DNA of 6,789 bases from assembly GCA_024762485.1 (NCBI GenBank), contig JANTHH010000148.1, positions 1 through 6,789 on the forward strand, in the 5' to 3' direction. Below are positions 1 to 5,206 of this stretch, in pieces. This DNA is from Chromatiales bacterium (lineage in GTDB: Bacteria > Pseudomonadota > Gammaproteobacteria > Chromatiales > Chromatiaceae). Each line of letters opens with the position of its first letter. Positions within the stretch are counted from its first letter, which is position 1. The notes below the pieces were generated by a model. It saw only the letters and a program-made list of their open reading frames with translations, had not been told where the DNA came from and searched no databases. Position numbers and translations under genes: made by a program.

Positions 1-1331
1 CGGATCTTCGTCATCGCCTCGACGAAGTCGTCCAGCACCTCCAGCGCCTCGGTCTCGGTGGGCTCGATGAGGAAGCACTCGGGCACCAGCAGCGGGAAGT
101 AGGTGGTGGGGGCATGCATGCCGTAGTCGAGCAGCCGCTTGGCGAAGTCCATGGCATTGCAGCCCAGTTCCTTCGCCTCTTTCTTCAGGGTGACGATGAA
201 CTCGTGGGTGGCGCGACGCTCGGGATAGGCGAGGGTGAAGCCGGCATCGGCCAGACGCTTCATCAGGTAGTTGGCGTTGAGCGTCGAGTACTCGGACACC
301 CGCACCATGCCCTCGCGGCCGAGCATGCGGGCATAGACATAGGCACGCAGCAGCACCCCGGCGTTGCCGCCGAAGGCGGACAGCGGACCGATGCTCTGCG
401 GGCGCTCATCCATGCCGGCCAGGTCGTAGTCATGGCCGTCGTGGGTCACCAGCGGCACCGGCAGGAAGGGCGCGAGACGCTCGCTCACACCCACCGGTCC
501 GGCACCCGGGCCGCCACCGCCATGCGGGGTGGAGAAGGTCTTGTGCAGGTTCATGTGGATGACGTCGAAGCCCATGTCGCCAGGACGCACCTTGCCGAGG
601 ATGGCGTTGAGATTGGCCCCGTCGTAATAGAGCAGACCACCGGCCTCGTGCACCAGCGCCGCGATCTCCTGGATGTGGCGTTCGAACACCCCCACGGTGG
701 ACGGGTTGGTGAGCATGATGCCCGCGGTCTGCGGCCCCAGCGCGGCCTTGAGCGCCTCCAGATCGACGTCACCGTCCGACTTGGTGGGGATCTCCTTCAC
801 CTTGTAGCCGCACATCACGGCGGTGGCCGGGTTGGTGCCGTGGGCCGCGTCGGGCACGATGATCTCGCAGCGCGCATCGTCGCCCCGCGCATCGTGATAG
901 GCACGGATCATCGCCACCCCGGCGAACTCGCCCTGGGCGCCGGCCATCGGCGCCAGCGACACCGACTGCATGCCGGTGACCTCTTTCAGCATCTCCTGCA
1001 GCTCGTACATGCAGGCGAGGAAACCCTGGCTGTGGGTCGCCGGCGCCAGCGGGTGGCGGGCCAGGAAGCCGGGCAGCATGGCCAGGCTGTTGCAGGCCCG
1101 CGGGTTGTATTTCATGGTGCAGGAACCGAGCGGATAGAACTCGGTATCGATGCTGAAATTCTGCTGTGACAGCCGGGTATAGTGGCGCACGCTCTGCATC
1201 TCCGAGACCTCCGGCAGGGCCGGGAGATCGGCGCGGCGGAACTGTTCGGGGATGCCGGCCAGCTCGGCCCCCTGTTTCGGTGCCTGAGCTGTGGCCCGGC
1301 GGCCACGGCGGGATTGTTGGTAAATCAGCAT
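1..1331 (-). CDS. gcvPB: Glycine dehydrogenase (decarboxylating) subunit 2, P-protein beta subunit; C-terminus cut by window edge
   Basis: This is the PLP-carrying half of the split P-protein of the cytoplasmic glycine cleavage system. It decarboxylates glycine and transfers the aminomethyl group to lipoyl-GcvH, acting with GcvPA. The frame is open from ATG at 1329-1331 to the left edge: 443 residues are seen, and family proteins are roughly 470-490, so about 30-45 are missing. The N-terminus MLIYQQSRRGRR is typical of the family and fixes the start; a weak purine-rich AGAGAAG lies just upstream. Visible motifs are the substrate-site stretch YPLGSCTMKYNP (residues 66-77), DAAHGTNPA (161-169), the PLP-fold YYDGANLNA (235-243) and the Schiff-base lysine K264 in HMNLHKTFSTPHGGGGPG (259-276). 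It follows tpx by 37 nt with no terminator between, so it is probably the last seen gene of the gcv operon. No frameshift or missing key residue was found. Confidence 0.96.
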   Translation of the reverse strand, partial: MLIYQQSRRGRRATAQAPKQGAELAGIPEQFRRADLPALPEVSEMQSVRHYTRLSQQNFSIDTEFYPLGSCTMKYNPRACNSLAMLPGFLARHPLAPATHSQGFLACMYELQEMLKEVTGMQSVSLAPMAGAQGEFAGVAMIRAYHDARGDDARCEIIVPDAAHGTNPATAVMCGYKVKEIPTKSDGDVDLEALKAALGPQTAGIMLTNPSTVGVFERHIQEIAALVHEAGGLLYYDGANLNAILGKVRPGDMGFDVIHMNLHKTFSTPHGGGGPGAGPVGVSERLAPFLPVPLVTHDGHDYDLAGMDERPQSIGPLSAFGGNAGVLLRAYVYARMLGREGMVRVSEYSTLNANYLMKRLADAGFTLAYPERRATHEFIVTLKKEAKELGCNAMDFAKRLLDYGMHAPTTYFPLLVPECFLIEPTETEALEVLDDFVEAMTKI

Positions 1332-1368
1332 CTTGCTTCTCTGCGTTTGAATGCCCGACAGGCAGGAT

Positions 1369-1866
1369 TCAGCCCAGCGCGGCGAGGGCGGCGTCGTAGT
1401 TCGGTTCCTGAGCGATCTCGGGCACCAGCTCGGAGTAGAGCACGGTGTTGTCCGTATCCAGCACCAGCACGGCCCGTGCACACAGACCGGCGAGGGGGCC
1501 GTCGGTGATCAGCACGCCATAGTCCTTGGCGAAGTTCTTGGAGCGCATCATCGACAGGGTGGTCACGTCGGTATTCGCACCCTCGCAGGTGCGCGCTTGG
1601 GCAAAGGGCAGATCGGCGGAGATGACGATCACCGCCACGTCATCCCGGCCGGCCAGCTTGTCCTGGAACAGCTTGCTGGAATCGATGCAGATACCGGTAT
1701 CCAGACTGACGACGATGTTCAGCAGCTTCTTCTTGCCCGCGAAGTCCGCCAGGGTCTTGTCGCTCATGTCGGTGGCCACCAGCTTGAAATCGGGCGCGAC
1801 GGTGTTGACCGCCGGCAGGTCGCCATTGGTATGAATCGGGTTTCCTTCGAGGGTGATCTCGGCCAT
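1369..1866 (-). CDS. tpx: Thiol peroxidase, atypical 2-Cys peroxiredoxin (Tpx family)
   Basis: This enzyme reduces hydrogen peroxide and organic hydroperoxides, normally with electrons from thioredoxin. It has 165 residues (E. coli Tpx has 168) and aligns over its whole length. The peroxidatic cysteine is C60 in SLDTGIC (T57-x-x-C60), and the resolving cysteine is C94 in SADLPFAQARTC (83-94), matching the E. coli C61/C95 pair. The conserved active-site arginine is R131. C129, two residues before it, is an extra cysteine where E. coli has alanine. The start ATG at 1864-1866 has a strong AAAGGAG six bases upstream. The gene sits 25 nt after gcvPA and 37 nt before gcvPB, on the same strand, with no terminator or clear promoter in either gap. 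It is therefore probably co-transcribed with the glycine cleavage genes and under the same riboswitch. Its position between the two P-protein subunit genes is the odd feature. The family call is very secure; a functional link to glycine cleavage is inference. Confidence 0.95.
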   Translation of the reverse strand: MAEITLEGNPIHTNGDLPAVNTVAPDFKLVATDMSDKTLADFAGKKKLLNIVVSLDTGICIDSSKLFQDKLAGRDDVAVIVISADLPFAQARTCEGANTDVTTLSMMRSKNFAKDYGVLITDGPLAGLCARAVLVLDTDNTVLYSELVPEIAQEPNYDAALAALG

Positions 1867-1891
1867 GTCTGGCTCCTTTGTTGTATCCGGT

Positions 1892-3292
1892 TTAGTTGAA
1901 CTTGGGCTTGGTCGGGCAGCCCGGCTGGGTGCGGGCTGCGATCACCCGCGACAGTTTTTCGGTATAGGTCTGGATCTCGTCGGCAGTACGCAGTTCTGTG
2001 GCGCACACCAGCAGGCAGCCGTCCAGTTCCGGGTAATCGCGGCTCAGATCATGCCCGCCGAGCACGTTGTGCGCGGCAAGCGACCTTAGCGCATCGGCCG
2101 CGGCGATGGGCAGACGCACCACCCGCTCATGGAACACCGGCCGGTCGAACACCGGCTCGACGCCATCGATCTGCGTCAGCCTGTCGACCAGTTCGCTGGT
2201 GTTGGCATGACAGGCACCGGCAACGCGGGCCAGCCCCTCGCCACCGAGCAGCGACATGTGGATGGTGGCGGCGGTGACCAGCAGCCCCTGGTTGGTGCAG
2301 ATGTTCGAGGTCGCCTTGGAGCGGCGGATGTGCTGCTCACGCGCCTGCAGGGTCAGGGTGTAGCCGGGCTTGCCGTCGAGGTCGACGGTCTTGCCGATGA
2401 TGCGCCCGGGCATCTGCCGCACCAGCTTGTCGGTGGTGCACATGAAACCGAAATAGGGCCCACCCGATGACAGGGGTGCGCCCAGTGGCTGGCCCTCGCC
2501 ACAGGCGATGTCGACCCCCATCCCGCCCCACTGGCCCGGTGGCTTGAGCACGCTCATCGCCAGCGGGTTGACCACGCCGATGGCAAGCATGCCGTTGGCG
2601 TGGGCCCAGTCGGTGAGAGCGTCGACATCCTCCAGCACGCCGAAGAAATTCGGCTGGGGGATCACCAGCGCGGCGAAGTCCTCGCCGGCATACTGCTCGA
2701 GTGCCGCCAGCTCGGTGTGGCCGCCCGCCGGGTCGAAGGGCACTTCCACCAGTTCGATCTGCTGATTGCGCACGATGGTGTGGGCCACCGCGCGGTACGC
2801 CGGGTGCAGGCTGCGCGGCAGCAGCACCCGCTTGGACTTCGACTTGCGGTTGCCGCGCACCGCCATCAGCACCGCCTCCGCCAGCGCCGAGGCGCCGTCG
2901 TAGAGCGAGGCGTTGGACACGTCCATGTCCATCAACGCGGTCATCATGCTCTGGTATTCGTACAGCAGCTGCAGGGTGCCCTGGCTGGCCTCGGCCTGGT
3001 AGGGGGTGTAGGCGCTGTAGAATTCGCCACGGGTGGTGATCTGCCATACCGCGGCGGGGATGTGGTGGTCGTAGGCGCCAGCGCCGATGAAGCACAGCGG
3101 CTGACCATCGGCCCGCGCGCGCTGCGCCATCAGCGCGTTGATCTCCAGCTCGCTCATGCCCTCGGGGATGGCGGTGAGTTCGCCGCAGCGCAGATCAGCG
3201 GGGATCTCGTCGAACAGGTCGTCAATGCTGTCGACCCCGATGGCCTCCAGCATCTGCCGGACGTCGTCGTCGCTGTGTGGAACGAACGGCAT
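1892..3292 (-). CDS. gcvPA: Glycine dehydrogenase (decarboxylating) subunit 1, P-protein alpha subunit
   Basis: This is the alpha half of the heteromeric P-protein. It has the same fold as the PLP subunit but no Schiff-base lysine, and it helps form the active site with GcvPB. It has 466 residues, within the usual 440-470 for this subunit. Family motifs include FIGAGAYDHHIP (68-79), TPYQAEASQGTLQ (96-108), YDGASALAEA (131-140), QPNFFG (213-218), a glycine-rich segment ending SSGGPYFG (275-282) and REQHIRRSKATSNICTNQ (318-335). I place the start at ATG 3290-3292, giving MPFVPHSDDD, instead of 75 codons upstream inside gcvH, because the family begins with this segment and a strong GAGGAG lies five bases before it. 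The ATG shares one base with the gcvH stop (TGATG), so translation is probably coupled. The sequence is intact, ending with TAA at 1892-1894. The partner subunit is not the next gene; tpx lies in between. Confidence 0.97.
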   Translation of the reverse strand: MPFVPHSDDDVRQMLEAIGVDSIDDLFDEIPADLRCGELTAIPEGMSELEINALMAQRARADGQPLCFIGAGAYDHHIPAAVWQITTRGEFYSAYTPYQAEASQGTLQLLYEYQSMMTALMDMDVSNASLYDGASALAEAVLMAVRGNRKSKSKRVLLPRSLHPAYRAVAHTIVRNQQIELVEVPFDPAGGHTELAALEQYAGEDFAALVIPQPNFFGVLEDVDALTDWAHANGMLAIGVVNPLAMSVLKPPGQWGGMGVDIACGEGQPLGAPLSSGGPYFGFMCTTDKLVRQMPGRIIGKTVDLDGKPGYTLTLQAREQHIRRSKATSNICTNQGLLVTAATIHMSLLGGEGLARVAGACHANTSELVDRLTQIDGVEPVFDRPVFHERVVRLPIAAADALRSLAAHNVLGGHDLSRDYPELDGCLLVCATELRTADEIQTYTEKLSRVIAARTQPGCPTKPKFN

Positions 3293-3687
3293 CAGTGCTC
3301 CTCGGACTCGGCGTAGTCGGCGTAGGCCTCGGCATCCATCAGCTCGTCCAGTGCACCGGGATCCACCAGCTTGAGCTGGAACAGCCAGCCCTTGCCGTAG
3401 GGGTCCTCGTTGATGGTCTCGGGGGCATCCACCAGCTCTTCGTTGATCGCCGCCACCTCGCCCGCCAGCGGACAATAGACGTCGGACGCGGCCTTGACCG
3501 ACTCCACCACTGCGCACTCGCCGCCCTCTTCCAGCTCGGCACCGACTTCCGGCAACTCGACGAAGACCAGGTCGCCGAGCAGCTCCTGGGCATGATCGGT
3601 GATCCCGATGGTGACCAGGCCATCACCATCATCACGCACCCATTCGTGGGTCTTGGTGTATTTGAGATTTGCGGGTGTGTCACTCAT
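3292..3687 (-). CDS. gcvH: Glycine cleavage system H protein (lipoyl carrier)
   Basis: H protein is the lipoylated shuttle of the glycine cleavage system. It takes the aminomethyl group from the P-protein, presents it to GcvT, and is reoxidised by the L-protein. The product has 131 residues (E. coli 129). It starts with the family signature KYTKTHEWV (9-17) and carries the lipoylation site ESVKAASD (62-69) with K65 as the modified lysine. The C-terminal NEDPYGKGWLFQLK region (93-106) is also typical, and the protein is strongly acidic overall, as expected. ATG at 3685-3687 is preceded by a GGGGGA Shine-Dalgarno-like run. It lies 26 nt downstream of gcvT, and its TGA overlaps the gcvPA ATG by one base. 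The last codons of gcvH also contain the gcvPA ribosome binding site. Identity is essentially certain. Confidence 0.98.
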   Translation of the reverse strand: MSDTPANLKYTKTHEWVRDDGDGLVTIGITDHAQELLGDLVFVELPEVGAELEEGGECAVVESVKAASDVYCPLAGEVAAINEELVDAPETINEDPYGKGWLFQLKLVDPGALDELMDAEAYADYAESEEH

Positions 3688-3713
3688 GTCGGGTCCCCCA
3701 GGTTCAGATGGTT

Positions 3714-4799
3714 TCAGAGTTCGATGCAGGCCTTGCCGTTGCGCACGAAGGGGTATTTGACCCGCTTCAGGGGCAGCCGTTTGCCGCGGATGTCCACGGT
3801 CAGCCCTTCGCCGGCGTCATCTGCGACGCGGGCCAGGGCGATGGATCGCCCCAGGGTGGGCGAGAAGCCGCCGGAGGTAATCTCGCCCACCTCGCGCTCG
3901 CCGTCAAAGATCTTCTGGTGGCTGCGCAGTACCCCGCGCCCCTCCAGCACCAGGCCGACCAGCCTGCGCAGGCCGCCCTTTTCCTGCTGCGACAGCAGGG
4001 CGGACTTGCCGATGAAGTCACGTTCGTCATCCAGCGAGACCGTCCAGTCCAGGCCGGATTCCAGTGGGCTGACGGTCTCGTCCATGTCCTGCCCATACAG
4101 GTTCATGCCGGCCTCCAGACGCAGGGTGTCACGGGCCCCCAGCCCAGCCGGCGCGACGCCCGCCGCGGCCAGCGCCCGCCAGAAGGCCTCCGCCTCGTCC
4201 TCCGGCAGTACCACCTCGAAACCGTCCTCGCCGGTATAGCCGGTGCGGCCCACGAACCAGCTGCCGCTGGCCGCGGTGAACGGCTTGAGATCGGCAGCGG
4301 CGGCGCGCACATCCGCCGGCAGCAGCGGCAGCGCCTTTTCGCGGGCGTTGGGACCCTGCACCGCGATCATCGCCAGGTCGAAACGCGGCTCGACCCTGAC
4401 GTCGAAGGCAGGTGCCTGCTTCTCCAGCCAGGCGATGTCCTTCTCGGTGGTGCCGGCATTGACCACCATGCGGAACCAGTCATCAGCCATAAAGTAGACG
4501 ATCAGGTCGTCGATGACGCCGCCATCTTCCTTCAGCATGCAGGAATAGAGTGCCTTGCCCGGGGTCTTGAGCTTGGCCACGTCATTGGCCAGCAGGTGAC
4601 GCAGGAAGTCGCGCACCCGCTCGCCCTTGAGGTCCACCACGGTCATGTGACAGACATCGAACATGCCGGCATCACGGCGCACCGCGTGGTGCTCCTCGAT
4701 CTGCGAGCCGTAATTGACGGGCATGTCCCAGCCACCGAAGGACACCATGCGCGCCCCCATGTCACGGTGGGCCTGGTTGAGTACGGTCGTCTTGTCCAT
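3714..4799 (-). CDS. gcvT: Aminomethyltransferase, glycine cleavage system T protein
   Basis: GcvT transfers the methylene group from aminomethyl-lipoyl-GcvH to tetrahydrofolate, releasing ammonia. It has 361 residues (E. coli 364). The folate-binding domain spans roughly residues 5-255, with RDAGMFDVCHM (42-52), GGVIDD (93-98, holding the conserved catalytic aspartate), VQGPNA (147-152), TGYTGEDGFEV (187-197) and GLGARDTLRLEAGMNLYG (219-236). A C-terminal barrel domain follows at about 260-361, with GEITSGGFSPTLG (305-317). C50 in DVCHM replaces the serine more often seen there. The frame stays open 61 codons upstream, but that stretch is riboswitch and terminator; MDKTTVLNQAHRDMGARMV is the family N-terminus and has AGGAG at the right spacing, so the start is 4799. 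It is the first gene of the operon, directly behind the glycine riboswitch. Stop TGA is at 3714-3716. Confidence 0.97.
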   Translation of the reverse strand: MDKTTVLNQAHRDMGARMVSFGGWDMPVNYGSQIEEHHAVRRDAGMFDVCHMTVVDLKGERVRDFLRHLLANDVAKLKTPGKALYSCMLKEDGGVIDDLIVYFMADDWFRMVVNAGTTEKDIAWLEKQAPAFDVRVEPRFDLAMIAVQGPNAREKALPLLPADVRAAAADLKPFTAASGSWFVGRTGYTGEDGFEVVLPEDEAEAFWRALAAAGVAPAGLGARDTLRLEAGMNLYGQDMDETVSPLESGLDWTVSLDDERDFIGKSALLSQQEKGGLRRLVGLVLEGRGVLRSHQKIFDGEREVGEITSGGFSPTLGRSIALARVADDAGEGLTVDIRGKRLPLKRVKYPFVRNGKACIEL

Positions 4800-4805
4800 T
4801 GGCAG

Positions 4806-4810
4806 CTCCT
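4806..4810 (-). promoter_or_regulatory. gcvT ribosome binding site
   Basis: AGGAG on the minus strand, six bases before the ATG at 4797-4799. It decides the gcvT start against the longer open frame that reads back through the leader. It lies 12 nt downstream of the terminator T-run, so it is outside the terminator stem and should be accessible on full-length transcripts. Confidence 0.8.
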
Positions 4811-4822
4811 GTGTCAGGCACG

Positions 4823-4868
4823 AAAAAGGGCGGCGCAGGACCTCCGGTGATGGAAATCCGCGCCGCCC
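4823..4868 (-). terminator. Intrinsic terminator, probable expression platform of the glycine riboswitch
   Basis: On the minus strand, GGGCGGCGC (4868-4860) pairs perfectly with GCGCCGCCC (4836-4828). Inside this, GGATTTCC pairs with GGAGGTCC over eight positions, including two G-U wobbles. This leaves a six-base loop (ATCACC) and one bulged T. The 17-bp hairpin is followed at once by TTTTT (4827-4823). It abuts the 3' strand of aptamer 2 helix P1 (CAGAG, 4873-4869) and ends 23 nt before the gcvT ATG. This is the layout of a riboswitch that controls transcription by termination. Glycine riboswitches ahead of gcv genes are generally ON switches, so glycine would be expected to disfavour this hairpin. 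I could not define a convincing antiterminator by eye, so the polarity is inferred from the family and not read directly. Confidence 0.85.
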
Positions 4869-4950
4869 CTCTGTCCTAGAAACCTGAGAGTTTGAAGCCA
4901 TGGCTTCTGCCCCGTCGGTGGACGCTGCCGGGCAGCGCCGCTCTCCAGAG
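4869..4950 (-). promoter_or_regulatory. Glycine riboswitch aptamer 2
   Basis: P1 pairs CTCTG (4950-4946) with CAGAG (4873-4869). GAGAGC follows, then the arm GCGCTGCC / GGCAGCG and CACCGACGGGGCAGAAGCC (4920-4902). After that comes an arm built on the perfect 14-base palindrome GAAGCCATGGCTTC, then CTCTCAGGTTTCTAGGA before the P1 strand. The core reads CACCGACGGGGCAGA, where the usual form is close to CACCGAAGGGGCAAA: two single-base departures at otherwise well-kept sites. Its P1 3' strand directly touches the terminator 5' arm, so this aptamer is the one best placed to control termination. Confidence 0.9.
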
Positions 4951-4976
4951 TCGGCCCGAGATCGTTGTGACCTCAT

Positions 4977-5070
4977 CCCCATGGTCCTGATACCTGAGCG
5001 ATTCCGGGCGGGTTTGCGCCTTCGGTGCCTGCCCTTCGCGTTGGCAGCGGGCAGGACTCTCCCATGGGGG
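4977..5070 (-). promoter_or_regulatory. Glycine riboswitch aptamer 1
   Basis: P1 is an eight-pair helix, CCCCATGG (5069-5062) with CCATGGGG (4984-4977). The core holds GAGAG (5061-5057), an arm CCTGCCC / GGGCAGG, then CACCGAAGGCGCAAACC (ending at 5011) and CTCAGGTATCAGGA (4998-4985). All match the glycine aptamer consensus well. Confidence 0.92.
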
Positions 5071-5087
5071 TTGGGGCCGGACGGGCG

Positions 5088-5116
5088 ACTATAGCCTTAG
5101 CGGCGTCGTGTGCCAA
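5088..5116 (-). promoter_or_regulatory. Sigma70-type promoter of the gcv operon
   Basis: On the minus strand, TTGGCA (5116-5111) and TATAGT (5093-5088) are each five of six matches to the -35 and -10 consensus, separated by exactly 17 bases. Transcription would begin near 5080-5082, just ahead of the leader element CGGCCC and about 10 nt before aptamer 1. That is the expected position for a riboswitch leader promoter. A short inverted repeat overlaps the -35 box. Confidence 0.8.
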
Positions 5117-5125
5117 GTGAGGCAC
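5110..5125. repeat. Short inverted repeat overlapping the gcv -35 box
   Basis: GTGCC (5110-5114) and GGCAC (5121-5125) are perfect inverted arms around a six-base centre. The left arm lies within the gcv -35 region (5111-5116). It could be an operator shared by the divergent genes, but five-base arms in GC-rich DNA arise easily by chance and no known operator is recognised. Confidence 0.3.
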
Positions 5126-5146
5126 CCGTGCAATACTGAAATCCGA

Positions 5147-5175
5147 CTTGCCGCTGCCAGCCCCGCTGCGGCAAG
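5147..5175. repeat. Perfect 8-bp inverted repeat upstream of the beta-helix gene
   Basis: CTTGCCGC (5147-5154) and GCGGCAAG (5168-5175) are perfect inverted arms with a 13-base spacer, lying 32-60 bases before the ATG of the plus-strand gene. No T-run follows on either strand, so it is not an intrinsic terminator. It could be an operator or a leader hairpin of the plus-strand gene. Apart from this, the shorter repeat and the gcv promoter, I see nothing recognisable between 5117 and 5206. TATAAA at 5187-5192 is too near the ATG to be a convincing -10 box, and no good -35/-10 pair was found for the rightward gene. Confidence 0.4.
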
Positions 5176-5206
5176 CTGGGGATCGGTATAAAGGGAACTC
5201 CATGCC

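Larger units (their letters stand above)
4869..5070 (-). promoter_or_regulatory. Tandem (two-aptamer) glycine riboswitch in the gcv operon leader
   Basis: Two consecutive glycine aptamers lie in the 5' leader of gcvT. Each shows the conserved GAGAG entry, a CACCGA(A/C)G core, the CTCAGG(T) stretch and AGGA just before the closing P1 strand. Aptamer 1 covers 4977-5070 and aptamer 2 covers 4869-4950, with a 26-nt linker holding an extra hairpin (4958-4974). A 5' leader element CGGCCC (5079-5074) is complementary to GGGCCG (4957-4952) in the linker, in keeping with the leader-linker P0 pairing known for this class. The family senses glycine and usually turns on glycine cleavage genes when glycine is abundant, which fits the genes directly downstream. 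Recognition rests on motif match and helix pairing checked by hand, not on a covariance-model score. Confidence 0.95.

Noticed and set aside
114..1169. Long plus-strand open frame (351 codons) opposite gcvPB
   Set aside because: It is antisense to a clear gcvPB, has low-complexity His/Gly/Arg-rich composition and resembles no family. Such frames are expected opposite GC-rich genes.
1332..1368. Possible terminator between tpx and gcvPB (TGCC-TGTCG-GGCA)
   Set aside because: The stem is only four base pairs and no T-run follows, so it would not stop transcription.
3293..3517. N-terminal extension of gcvPA by 75 codons
   Set aside because: It overlaps gcvH in another frame. The ATG at 3292 has a strong GAGGAG and gives the normal family N-terminus and length.
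3277..4850. Plus-strand open frames of 320 and 393 codons opposite gcvH and gcvT
   Set aside because: Both overlap each other and strongly supported genes on the minus strand, have no ribosome binding site context or recognisable domain, and show the biased composition of antisense frames.
4800..4982. N-terminal extension of gcvT by 61 codons to an upstream ATG
   Set aside because: The stretch is riboswitch aptamer 2 plus terminator. The family N-terminus and ribosome binding site support the start at 4799.
5042..5159. TGGCAGCGG (5042-5050) and CCGCTGCCA (5151-5159) as a 9-bp distant inverted repeat
   Set aside because: One copy is in an aptamer loop and the other upstream of the promoter and so outside the gcv transcript. 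Chance is the simplest explanation in GC-rich DNA.
5187..5192. TATAAA as -10 box for the beta-helix gene
   Set aside because: It lies only 14 bases before the ATG, overlaps the ribosome binding site and has no reasonable -35 box at 16-18 bases.
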